From Amoebidium appalachense (lineage: Eukaryota; Ichthyosporea): a stretch of DNA of 64,000 nt. Positions within the stretch are counted from its first letter, which is position 1, and each line of letters starts with the position of its first letter. The notes below the pieces were generated by a model, which saw only the letters and a list, made by a program, of their open reading frames with translations, ran no database searches and was not told where the DNA came from. The DNA lies in the NCBI GenBank assembly GCA_963693365.1, contig CAVNZM010000013.1, positions 6,820,001-6,884,000 on the forward strand, in the 5' to 3' direction. Shown piece after piece: positions 33,577-42,840 of the stretch. The translations under genes and the position numbers were made by a program.

Positions 33577-34346
33577 CTACGTGTAGGGGCCCAGCACGTC
33601 CATGCAGTAGAGTATGAGGTACCAGAGGGCACGGCAAGCAGGCAGCAGGCGAGCAGTGTGTACCCCAACGTGGTCAGAAACCCGTTCTCCAAAAACCCAA
33701 ACTCCCACAAGTTCCAGTGGAGCTCGTCAAACACAATGCCTGCCAGTGCAAGGCCTGCATGCACGCACACGCACAGCACAATGTTCCTGGTGAGCACGGG
33801 CACGGACAGGGAGAGCATGTACCGTGCACAGACGAGGGTGGCACACGCCAGCACGCCCCTCAACACAAGAAACACGTAGCCAAACACCGACGGTTCAAAC
33901 ACGCACGTCATGCCGTAGAAAGCACTTAGGGGGAGGAGGGAGGCACACACCATGTACGCCACGGCCCGTGGGAAGAACAACGTGGTCGTCACACGCATGG
34001 ATCGGGCCCAGCACGCTGCTGCCAGCATGTAGGCGAGGGGGGAGGCCACATACAGCCACGAGCCCAGCCAGTAGGGTGCCCACATCACACAGTGCCCGGC
34101 CACGTCAGGGTGGGTGTCCACGTCGAGCCAGGCATACGCCACCCATTGTGCCTGGCACATGACCACACCTGTGAGGGGTAGGATGATGAGCCAAAACATG
34201 CATGTACGTTTGGCAAGTTCCGGTATGAGTACGGCTGTGCCGTAGGACGCCACCACGAGTGCAACACACATGATGGCACAGCAGGTGGTAAAATATATAC
34301 GTGCAAGGTCGACAATCATTCTCACAACTGAGTTGCCTACTACCAT
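33577..34346 (-). CDS. seven-helix membrane protein
   Basis: About 255 aa from the ATG at 34346 (a second ATG at 34319). Seven hydrophobic segments are visible, in order: IYFTTCCAIMCVALVVA, CMFWLIILPLTGVVM, WLYVASPLAYMLAAACWA, RAVAYMVCASLLPLSAF, YVFLVLRGVLACATLVCA, IVLCVCVHAGLALAGIVF and FLTTLGYTLLACCLL. The long frame runs on to 33321 into the opposite gene. A one-base shift near 33630 instead gives ALWYLILYCMDVLGPYT and a stop at 33577, three bases from the converging gene, which looks like the genuine end. No GPCR or rhodopsin signature residues could be confirmed. The role is unknown; envelope, entry or host-membrane modification are possibilities. Confidence 0.6.
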
Positions 34347-34397
34347 CTCCGTACGAAAAAATGTGCAACCATAATAAAAGGGAAAAACAAGACCAAG

Positions 34398-35254
34398 ATG
34401 TCTAACGTAACCAGGCTCAATCTGCTCACGCGTGCAGGCGGGTACGTGGGTGTGCTAGCCCACCCATCTACTGAAGCCTACGACCTCGTGTTCCCAAAAC
34501 ACCCACCCAAGGAAGGGGAGATGTTGGTTTGCACAGAAAAGGGGCTAGAGTGGAGACCCTTTACAGAGTGGTTGAAAGAGAATGCAAGCACCATCAGGGA
34601 CGTGCTACTGCACGAGCACCCTGTAACAGTTGGAAGAGGAAAGGCGAGACAACTGAATAAAATAAAGACAGAGACGGGTGAAAGGCACACGCGGCCAGGT
34701 TGCACATGGGCCGACTCAGTCTCCAGACCACTGATGTGATCCCCGACTGGGACGGCATAGCCCCCAGGTTTCGGATCAAGGCCCAGGAGCACCCGCCAGC
34801 CGGGCAAATGCCATACTGTGCGGCCAGTCAGACCTGTCCTGCCCATGGTTCATGGGATATCTTCTTAGTACATTACAGTTCATTTACAGTTTTTACACAC
34901 CCCACCCCCTCCCCCCGGCCAGACACCCCTTTCCCCCACGACCTCCTCTCCCCTACACCCCCCTTTGAGCCCCTCTTTGCCTTCCCCTCCCCACACCCGT
35001 CACCCCCTCCCCCACCACAAGAGCTACAATCCGCCGTGCTCACCCTACTCGACGATGATGAGGGTATGGCCTCAAGCACAGGCAGCACGGACACGGAAAA
35101 GGACGTCACCCCATTGCACCCACACCCCCTCATCCCCGACCACCCCATCAAGCTCCAGGCACCCCCTGCCCCCAAGGCCAAAAAAACGACCAGAAAGACC
35201 ACCAACACCCGCAGGCCAAGAAGGGTGCCCAAGGAGAAAGTGTCAACCGACTAG
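34398..35254 (+). pseudogene. third fibre-like gene with a Pro-rich, Lys/Arg-rich tail, frame change near 34700
   Basis: The first part (from the ATG at 34398) contains GGYVGVLAHPSTEAYDLVFP, then GEMLVCTEKGLEWRPF, the same YVG / LVFP / Gly-Leu-Glu-Trp plan as the two fibre genes upstream. The frame ends at 34739, but overlapping coding-like sequence in the next frame starts near 34700 (GRLSLQTTDVIPDWDG) and runs to 35254. It ends in a Pro-rich region and a Lys/Arg/Thr-rich tail. Either one gene with a frameshift, or two genes of which the second has an uncertain start. Confidence 0.5.
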
Positions 35255-35275
35255 TAGCGAGCGCAGGAAACCACC

Positions 35276-36598
35276 ATGGTGGCCAGAGACAAGGGCATTG
35301 AGCAGGTGATTAAGGAGACCTACGCCACCTTCAAGCTCCCCCCCACCGTGCAGGCACTGTGGCGGCGTGCAAAAGCAAAAGACAAGAGGGTAGGGCAACC
35401 GGCCGTGCGTGCCTACCTGTCCAGAAGAAACACCGGGCAGCAGGAATCCCTCAAGGAGGTGCTCGCCCCCCATCGTATCGAGAGGAAGGACTACCTCCCC
35501 ACCACAGCACGGCCGAACAGCGTGGCGGCGGATCTGTTTTTCATGCCACGTTACTCAAAGGCAAACAGGGGGTACAAGGGGGGATTGAGCATGATTGACA
35601 TGAACACGAGGCAGGCAACGGTCGTGCCCATAAAGACAAAGAGCTCAGGGAGCGGGAAGAACGAGCACCTCACCATCAGCAACGGGCCGGAGATGCAGAG
35701 GGCTGTGCACAAAGCCTTAAAGACCATCAGGGAGATGAAGGACGAAAGCAACAAAGGGGAGGAAAACCTACAACCTACAGAGGTCAAGCAGATCTTTACG
35801 GACAAGGGCACGGAGTTCCTCAGCAATACAATGAAAAAGTACTACGATCAACACGACATCACCATCCTGTTTCCTCAAAAGCCAGGCCGAAAACCACGCA
35901 ACGTGGCCATGGTAGAACGGTTCCATCGCACCCTAAAGCAAGGATTGAGCAAGTACATGGAGGCCAACGACACGGGCAAGTGGACGGGGGAGGGGTTGGA
36001 AAACGTGTTGGAGGATTACAACGACACGTACCATGGTTCGATCGGTAGAGAGCCCAACAAGATGACCCAGAGGGCCGAACGGTGGAACAGCATCAACACG
36101 TGGCTGGAGAACAGGAAGCAAAAAGGTAAGCTACGTGCCAAGATGGGGCACACGGAGGGCGTGCACGTGCGTGCACTCAAAAAGCCAAAGGGACCGTTTG
36201 AAAAGGAGGGAAGAAACTGGTCCAAGGACGTCTACACGCTCGCCTACAAGGATGCAAGTGGGTGGGCGCTACGCAACGCGGCTACAGGGGAGATGAGGAA
36301 ACACACGCCAGGCCTACGCTACGCTTGGCCAGACACCATGCTAAAGAAGGTACCACCTACCAGCGTGTCTGTACCGCCCAGCAGCGGGATGCGTGCAGCT
36401 CGCAAGGAGACAGCCAAGGAGAGGGCTCGCGAGGAGCTGGCGTTTGAAGGGCGCGAGCTGGTGCGCCAGAAGGGCACGCGTGCACAAGCCCAAAAGGAAA
36501 AGGAAAAACGAAAGGCACAGGAACTGAGAAAACTGGAGTTTGCCCACCAACAGGAGCAAACGGGTCTGCGTCGCAGTGAAAGGCGTGCACGCCGCTAG
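35276..36598 (+). CDS. INT: Polinton DDE integrase (retrovirus-like)
   Basis: 440 aa, intact. The catalytic triad is D86 (in VAADLFF), D176 (in FTDKGTEF) and E214 (in MVERFHRTLK), with 37 residues between the second Asp and the Glu. This is an rve-type core. After it comes an SH3-like segment (VHVRALKKPKGPF, then YTLAYKDASGWALRNAATG), and a long basic helical tail rich in Lys, Arg, Glu and Ala. A classical HHCC zinc finger is not seen at the N-terminus. It would cut the element ends and join them to host DNA, producing the 5-bp duplication seen here. It starts 21 bp after the preceding frame ends. Confidence 0.95.
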   Translation: MVARDKGIEQVIKETYATFKLPPTVQALWRRAKAKDKRVGQPAVRAYLSRRNTGQQESLKEVLAPHRIERKDYLPTTARPNSVAADLFFMPRYSKANRGYKGGLSMIDMNTRQATVVPIKTKSSGSGKNEHLTISNGPEMQRAVHKALKTIREMKDESNKGEENLQPTEVKQIFTDKGTEFLSNTMKKYYDQHDITILFPQKPGRKPRNVAMVERFHRTLKQGLSKYMEANDTGKWTGEGLENVLEDYNDTYHGSIGREPNKMTQRAERWNSINTWLENRKQKGKLRAKMGHTEGVHVRALKKPKGPFEKEGRNWSKDVYTLAYKDASGWALRNAATGEMRKHTPGLRYAWPDTMLKKVPPTSVSVPPSSGMRAARKETAKERAREELAFEGRELVRQKGTRAQAQKEKEKRKAQELRKLEFAHQQEQTGLRRSERRARR

Positions 36599-36957
36599 GT
36601 GTGACCTGCCCATTCTGGAAAAACCATCCCTCTTGAAAAAAAAACAGAGACGCCCCACCAACCAGCCACCGCGAAAACTGGCCATTTTGGGATGATTGCG
36701 CAAACAGGGGACGCCCCACCAACCAGCGACCGCCAAAACTAGCCCAATTTGGTCACCTTCCAAATCAGGCTAATCCTCCATGTGCGGACCCCAGGCCCAG
36801 GTCCGGATCAGGCCCGTGCGGGTCGGTTCGGGCCGGCCTGGTCAGATTTGGGTCGCGTCGACCCGTTAACGACCCGGACCGACCCGACCCGGGCTAATCT
36901 GGACCGGCCCGTGGCCCGCGAAATTTTCACAGCACACAGGTGCGGGACTGTGTGATC
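36599..36957. repeat. spacer with a direct repeat and an imperfect palindrome
   Basis: Two copies of GACGCCCCACCAACCAGC lie near 36647 and 36709, each followed by related A-rich sequence. Between about 36800 and 36915 there is an imperfect inverted repeat built from GGGTCG/CGACCC and GGGCCGG/CCGGCCC words, centred on GTTAAC at 36867. No gene is seen. It lies between the integrase and methyltransferase genes. Confidence 0.6.
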
Positions 36958-37503
36958 ATGGGGCTGGGCAGCTGCTGCGGGGTGTACAAGGTCACACAGG
37001 ACAAGAGGAAGGCCGGAGTGGACACTGACAAGGTGCAGACACCAGCATGGGTGCTGGATGCACTCGAAAAGGAGTTTGGCGCACTCAATGACCCCTGCCC
37101 CATCACCTGGCGGGAGGGGGAGGACCCTTGCGCACTCACAGACGACGACGTGTGGTCCACCGAGAAAATAAACTATGTCAACCCTCCCTTCTCTGAGATT
37201 CCCCCATTTTTACGCATGGCCATACGAATGTACATATCCAAGGGTAGAAAGAGCGTGCTGCTCGTGCCTGCACGCACGGAGGCACGCTGGTTCCATGACC
37301 TGGCCTTCAGGTACGCCGCAGAGATACGCATCCTGAGGGGTAGGATCAAGTTTGAGGGGTTCAAGAGGCCATCGCCAGAGGGCGTGTGCCTGCTTTTGTT
37401 CACAGAGCCTCAGCCTGTCGGTGGCCCGCGTGTAGTGTCGTGGATGCCTGAGGCATACCCGCGCAGCTCAAAGGCAGGGGCCGTGTTGGGGCTGGATTTC
37501 TAG
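36958..37503 (+). CDS. Dam-type DNA N6-adenine methyltransferase
   Basis: 181 aa from the ATG at 36958. It matches the plan of the phage-type Dam family. VQTPAWVLDALEKEFG and NDPCP stand for the segment before motif I, NPPF (residues 75-78) is the catalytic motif IV of the NPPF/DPPY type, VLLVPARTEARWFHDL follows, and ILRGRIKFEG is the conserved late motif. The predicted reaction is S-adenosylmethionine-dependent methylation of adenine in DNA. No partner restriction enzyme is seen, so self-marking of element DNA or modulation of host DNA are both possible. Confidence 0.8.
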   Translation: MGLGSCCGVYKVTQDKRKAGVDTDKVQTPAWVLDALEKEFGALNDPCPITWREGEDPCALTDDDVWSTEKINYVNPPFSEIPPFLRMAIRMYISKGRKSVLLVPARTEARWFHDLAFRYAAEIRILRGRIKFEGFKRPSPEGVCLLLFTEPQPVGGPRVVSWMPEAYPRSSKAGAVLGLDF

Positions 37504-37584
37504 CTTAATTACTAAGATCTACTAGACTAAGTAGGGTCTAGATCATAAAAATGTGTGTTAGAGTGTATGTAGTGCGTGCACACC

Positions 37585-37848
37585 ATGGCCAACACCTACC
37601 AAATCGTGCTGAACGACCAGTTTCAACCCCTCACTGCGCGTACGTCAAACGCCACGCACACAGACTTTAGCTACTATGGCCAGCAGGCGATGGCACAGGC
37701 CGTTGCGGACAAGATATGCCCGCACGGTACCCGCCACCCCTTCTTCCTCAAACCAAGCACCATGGCAGGGTCTGCAGCAGGCCGATTTGCTCGCCCCAGA
37801 CCCACCTTTGCGGCACTCAGGCGTGCACATGGCAGGCCCATGCACTGA
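37585..37848 (+). CDS. small protein of unknown function
   Basis: 87 aa from the ATG at 37585; MANTYQIVLNDQFQPLTART at the start and a basic, His/Arg-rich C-terminus. It sits between the methyltransferase and the Gly-rich membrane-active protein on the same strand. No domain is recognised. Confidence 0.5.
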   Translation: MANTYQIVLNDQFQPLTARTSNATHTDFSYYGQQAMAQAVADKICPHGTRHPFFLKPSTMAGSAAGRFARPRPTFAALRRAHGRPMH

Positions 37849-37945
37849 CCGTTAGTGTACGTAGTAGGCCAGGGCCAAGCGGGCAATTGGCAACCAAAAA
37901 TAAAAATAATGTGCATGCATAAGTAAACGTGCAAGTCACGTCACC

Positions 37946-38527
37946 ATGGGGGTGTCATCGCAAGGCAGGAGCGGCAACACGCGTGTCATCTACGTGCAGA
38001 ACCGGCCAAACAAGGCCTCAGAGGTAGCCAAGTGGGTGGGGGCCCTGGCGGGCGGTGCTGCCTTGGGGGCAGGGGGGTACTATGCATGGAAGCACAAGGG
38101 GGACATTGCGAGGGGGGTGGGCAACTACATGTACAACAAGGCTGCGGATGCTGCCACCTACACTGCAGGGAAGGCGGGGGAGGCGGGGGGGACGGTGTTC
38201 AAGGGCCTCAAGGGGGTAGCGCGTGCCACAGGCGATGCTGCCATGCAGGGCACGCAGCGTGCAGGGCAGGGCGCGCAGAATGGTGCATTCAGTGCGTGGA
38301 AGACCCTGAGGAATGGCACGAGGGATGCGGGCAACTACCTGCTGCACAACACCCAGGATGCGTTGGGATATGGTCCTTATAACTTGAATGCTGCAGGCAC
38401 ACGCACGGGAAACAGCTACGAGTGGAGAGGGGGTGGAGGGGGCGGTGCGCAGGTGCTTGTCGGCGGTAAGCCCTACGTCTGGCCGCCAGCCAGGTCGCCA
38501 AACGTATCGGGACGCGGCATCCTCTAA
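37946..38527 (+). CDS. Gly/Ala-rich protein with one hydrophobic segment
   Basis: 193 aa. One probable membrane segment (VGALAGGAALGAGGYYAW, about residues 31-48), followed by amphipathic Ala/Gly/Lys-rich helices and a Gly-rich tail with PYVWPPARSP. The composition resembles membrane-lytic or internal capsid proteins (pVI-like in function), but no homology can be claimed. Confidence 0.55.
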   Translation: MGVSSQGRSGNTRVIYVQNRPNKASEVAKWVGALAGGAALGAGGYYAWKHKGDIARGVGNYMYNKAADAATYTAGKAGEAGGTVFKGLKGVARATGDAAMQGTQRAGQGAQNGAFSAWKTLRNGTRDAGNYLLHNTQDALGYGPYNLNAAGTRTGNSYEWRGGGGGGAQVLVGGKPYVWPPARSPNVSGRGIL

Positions 38528-38569
38528 TGGAACCTTCCGTTTATGGTAAGTGTGCAGGGAAAAACCGTT

Positions 38570-38812
38570 GGCGGGCGGTGCGAGCGGCCAATCAAATTTT
38601 GTAGAATTTGTTGACTTGCATTCCATTGGCGACTCCCCTGCGCTCCTATTGGACGCCTAGGGCAACAGGAGTCACCGAATTTTGGAGCACGGTAGCGTGT
38701 GTGCACCGGAGGGCACAAAAGCCACCTGCAAACGTTCCTTCTTCAAACACTTTTTCTTATATTCTAAGCCACTCTAGCCTGGTCTTTTTGCAAGCAGCGA
38801 ACTTTGGAAACC
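38570..38812 (+). promoter_or_regulatory. promoter region with three CCAAT-type boxes
   Basis: GGCCAATCAA near 38587, CCATTGGCG near 38621 and CTCCTATTGGACGCCTAGGG near 38643 precede the gene at 38813, followed by a TTATATTC TATA-like word near 38757. The third box is almost identical to those at 13558 and 43940. Confidence 0.5.
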
Positions 38813-39181
38813 ATGGCAGACCTCTCCTTCCTGCCCCCTCTAGATCTAGACGATGCTGATGTTCTTGCTGCCGCCGCAGCAGCCATTTCTGTGCCAGCCC
38901 GCAGGCCTCCTCCTGGCCGCACCTTCTCCTGGCATCTCAAAGATTTGGATCTTGACACTGTTCTGCTTCAACCCTTCTACGCATCCTACCGCACGCTTGC
39001 TGAGGGGTATGCAGCACAGCCCAGTGTTTCCGCCAACGCAGCATCCTTCCTCCTCTCCGCCAAGAAAGGTGACTTCTTCGCTGGCTATGATGCAGGGGGC
39101 GAAGTCTACTTCCAAAAACGCTTCACGGGTCTAGATGACTTTGATGGGGCATGGCTCCCTGAGATGCTGGTGCGTGGTTGA
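38813..39181 (+). CDS. unknown protein, possibly first exon of a longer gene
   Basis: 122 aa from the ATG at 38813 (MADLSFLPPLDLDDADVL), Ala-rich, ending WLPEMLVRG. The codon use and content look genuine, and it has the best-marked promoter in the element. A GTGCGT donor-like word follows EML at 39170, and a CTACTTGCAG acceptor-like word ends at 39736, so splicing into the next segment is possible. No family is recognised. Confidence 0.55.
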   Translation: MADLSFLPPLDLDDADVLAAAAAAISVPARRPPPGRTFSWHLKDLDLDTVLLQPFYASYRTLAEGYAAQPSVSANAASFLLSAKKGDFFAGYDAGGEVYFQKRFTGLDDFDGAWLPEMLVRG

Positions 39182-39736
39182 AACAACTGACACATGAACT
39201 GTACATGACAAAGAATGTGATCACAGCACACAATCGCGCAAAATCACATAAAATATGTCCCACCAATAGGAACAATCACCAAGAAATGAACAAGACACCG
39301 CGCAACCAGAAGGAACCAAAAGATGTGAAAAAGGACGAAGGCTGACTGGCGGACCGCACCAGAACACGAAGCGGCCACCCCGCGGCCGCGGAGAAGCAAC
39401 CGGGCCGACCGAAACCTGGGGCACAGCCGTCCCAGTACGGGGACACACAGTGAAGGAGACAGACGAGCGCCAGAGCAACGCCCCACCCACCGCCCCCCCC
39501 CAAGAAGCCACGGCCACCACCGAAGGAGAGACCGGGACCCCGGCACACCCAGCCCCCCGCCCCCCCCCCGCCCCGGCGCGCACCCCCCCCGCGCCCCCGC
39601 ACCCTCGCAGAGAGAGCGGGGAAGGCGACGCACAGAGCACAGGAGAGCGCGCCCCCGGCCGAGGGCCACCCCGCGCCCCCCCCAGACAGAGGGCCCCGAG
39701 CACGGGCCCCCGGAAAAAGGGAAACTCTACTTGCAG
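39182..39736 (+). other. T-depleted, GC-rich stretch of unknown nature
   Basis: About 500 bases, clearest from 39230 to 39720, have only a few T residues on the plus strand but many C, G and A. The flanking genes do not share this bias. It could be an intron between the 38813 and 39857 coding segments or an inserted sequence. Confidence 0.4.
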
Positions 39737-39856
39737 CAGCTGGCGAAGAATTTCGCTGAAGGCGTCTAGCTGTGGGCCACAGGGAGGAGAGGGGGGGCGC
39801 CGGGGGGGGGCTACAAAGCGCGTAGGGGAACAAGTGAAGGAGAAGAAGTGGCGTAG

Positions 39857-40661
39857 GCGGTGCTTTCTACCCGTTCCTTTTGATGTTTCTCGCCTTATCC
39901 CAACTAGTTCAACTGTTTACAGTGGTACCATCTCTGAGCCTGCAGAACTGGCTGAACTGCACGGCAAGTCGCTTTTGGCAACACTCGCGTGCCGCAACGC
40001 CCTCATGCTCAAGGGGGTGGCTGCTGCTGTGGTAGACATCCTCCTACCGCAGTTCACAGAGCATGAGAGATCCACTAGGCACAAGGTAGAGACAGACCCT
40101 CAGTTGGTTGGCAACTACATGCAGAGGTACCTGGAGGAGATAGAGGCCAACTGGGAGCCCATCGTCGGGATGTGCAAGGCAGGACTCACTCCCCACAGGG
40201 AGAGAGAGGTGGCCCGCCACCTGGCTCGTGTTGTTGCTGGCTTCCTGCAGACCATGGTGGCCACTGCAAAGGCAGCCAAGTTGAAGTCCACGCCCCTCTT
40301 CAAAGGGGTCGCCATGGATGTCCTCCATGACATGCAGGCATTGCTGCGTGGGGTTGCGAATGAGCGTATGTATGGTGCAGGTGAGAAGATTGTGTTTGCA
40401 GGGCTGATCAAGAAAAACATCCACAAGGAGGCACCATCACGGCGCAAGTCCGGCACGTTCATCGACATTGCCCCCAAGGAGAAGGAAAACCTTGCCCCCC
40501 TCCGCAGCAGCAGCACCAACAGCAACACCCCCTACAACAACAACAACAACATCATGACGGTCGGTGCCCCCTACTTCTACGGTAGGACCCGGGTGCCTAA
40601 CTTACTCCGTACCTCAGCGGCACCGCCCCTCAAGACTGTGAACCATGGCTACATGGGCTAG
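39857..40661 (+). CDS. unknown protein, C-terminal coding segment without its own ATG
   Basis: The convincing part of the frame begins near FLPVPFDVSRLIPTSSTV and covers about 265 residues. It is helical (AELHGKSLLATLACRNALML; EREVARHLARVVAGFLQTM) and ends in an Asn/Ser-rich linker and YFYGRTRVPNLLR. The frame is open back to 39450, but that part is T-poor low-complexity sequence with no ATG, which suggests an upstream exon or a frame break. No family is recognised; it may belong with the 38813 segment. Confidence 0.5.
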
Positions 40662-41090
40662 TGCACAGGATAGGGGGGCAGTGCCCTAAACTTTGCCATT
40701 TTTAATTTTTTAGTAAAGTACCTTAAAGTTTGAGCATGCCATGGTCTCATTAACATAGACACCGTTGTGATTTGTGTATACATAGTGGGCAGTGCCCTTT
40801 ATTTTCACGTTTTTTTCTTCTTCTTCTATACAAAGAATTGAACCGACGGCAAAAATAAACTTTTGTTTTTTTACGAAAGTTCCAAGAAAAAAAACAGAGC
40901 ACAAGCTGAAGACTACCATGGTGCATTGCACACGTGTGCCTGCACGTGTGCGTGTGTGTGTGCATGTGTGTGCATGTGTGTGCTTGTGTGTGCCAAAACA
41001 CTCTAACAAAAATCTATGAAGATTTTAACGATAAAAAATAAAAAAACTTTGTGATCTGTGGATGCATTGGGCGGAGCCCTTTATTTTCAC

Positions 41091-41121
<31 letters not shown>

Positions 41122-41214
41122 CCTACAAAGAAAACCGACGGCAAAAAGATCCAAGGAAAAAAAACAGAGCACAAGTTGAAGACTACTATGGTGCATTGCA
41201 CACGTGTGCCTGCA

Positions 41215-41279
<65 letters not shown>

Positions 41280-41338
41280 ATGTGTGTGCATGTGTGTGTG
41301 CATGTGTGTGTGTGTGTGTGTGTGTGTGGGTGTGTGTG

Positions 41339-41411
<73 letters not shown>

Positions 41412-41422
41412 ATGTGTGTGTG

Positions 41423-41471
<49 letters not shown>
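40662..41471. repeat. duplicated 3' region with GGGCNNNGCCC words and GT repeats
   Basis: Two versions of one ~200-bp unit lie at about 40768-40994 and 41051-41240. They share GCCCTTTATTTTCACG, a T-tract, ACCGACGGCAAAAA, AAAACAGAGCACAAG and GGTGCATTGCACACGTGTGC. A shorter related piece is at 40676-40712. Each begins with a short GGGC...GCCC inverted repeat followed by T-runs. GT repeats of about 250 bp (41219-41470) end at the stop of the next gene. The position between converging genes suggests transcript-end signals. Confidence 0.65.
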
Positions 41472-41472
<1 letters not shown>

Positions 41473-42446
41473 TAAACGTTGCTGTTTGGCCCGTGGGGTG
41501 GCTCTGCCACAACCACTTGGTAGACCTTCGCGGTCTCTGATGTTTCTGGCCTCATCCGTTTGTTGTCACGTTCCGTGACAACGAGGCTGAACAGTTTGGA
41601 CTTGATGCCCTCGTTAAGGGCCGTCAGAATGTCCCGTGCCGTTTCCTCCACCCACAGGCGATCCATCACCTCGAACAGGAAGTTGTGCACAAGTCGTTGC
41701 AGGTTATCCCGCAGCCCTCGTTCCTTGTGCATTATGCGGGGGTGGCAGTTTGGGGGTGAGACCATCCAATCGACCGTGATAAACTCGACGTACTTCTTCG
41801 ACTCCGACCACGTCGTGTCGACAAACGTGATGAATCGCCTAACGTCGTTAATGTTATCGTCGTCGAAAACTCTCGGGGACACCGAGTCCAGGAAACCACC
41901 CACACGGCCTTCGTACACGTACAACCCCCATGCATCCCCCTCGGCCCACTTCTCTAGTTCCCCCAAGTCTCTCTTGAACCGTGTCTCGTGCCCATCCTCG
42001 TAGTTGGGTGCGGTGATAGTGAACGTCCATTCCCCCTGCTCGTTGATTTCCCCCTTAAAAATGTCCGTGCCTAACACTTGGTTGAGACGTCCTGGTAGGG
42101 CCTTCTTTTCCTCCATCGACCACGTGCCTGTGTGTGTGTTCACCTTGGTAATTGCACGTTCCCGCTCCATCACTTCGTCCTCGAAAAACTGCCATACTTC
42201 CACCCTCTCCATGCTCGTCTTGGCCCAGTCGGCAATCATCTCCCTATAGGTGGGTGAAACGGGGCGTGTGACCCACTCTTTAGTACGGTGATTGTAGTAC
42301 CTGTAGGTACCGTTGAAAATGTGCAGGTGGGGTTGGGCTGCCACGTCGAGATAGTGGCCAAACATGGGTTGGTTGGTTGCTTTTCTTATGAAGGGGGGAC
42401 CAAGTTCGAGGTCGTCCTCTGAGGAATCAATACGATGAGAAGACAT
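41472..42446 (-). CDS. unknown 324-aa protein
   Basis: An intact frame from the ATG at 42446 with ordinary composition. It includes YRYYNHRTKEWVTRPVSPTY, an acidic, Trp-containing middle (GELEKWAEGDAWGLYVYEGR) and a helical C-terminus. Its stop abuts the long GT repeat. No family is recognised. It is on the same strand as, and downstream of, the 306-aa gene near the right end. Confidence 0.65.
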
Positions 42447-42840
42447 GTTGGTGTGTGGTGATTGATTGTTCTAAGTCTCACTGAGTAAAAGGATGGTGTG
42501 GTGTCTTTTAAAAGTCTTTATTCTGTGCGAAAAGAGATGATTGTGAAAATGTTTAAGAGTTTTTTCTAAGTTTTTTTCTTCACAAAAAACGAACGAAAAC
42601 GAGACGAGACTGAGAGAATACGTAATATTACGTAACATTCAATTTCGCTTGATTTCATTGGCTCATAAGTTACGCAAAGTTCAAGTTGGCGCAATCATTT
42701 ACTCTCTCACTCATGTACGTACTAAGTCAACTCAGTCGCGGCGGCACACAGTGTTTTTTTGTTTTTTTTTTTTGGGAAGAAGTTTATTTCGTGGCATCAC
42801 CCGGAGGTAAAGAGATTCTGAATAAACAGACATGTGCCTA
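42447..42840. promoter_or_regulatory. spacer and probable promoter of the 324-aa gene
   Basis: AT-rich spacer with TTTCATTGGCTCA near 42653 (a CCAAT box on the minus strand) and a T/A-rich stretch at 42540-42600. No gene is seen. The promoter role is inferred. Confidence 0.35.
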
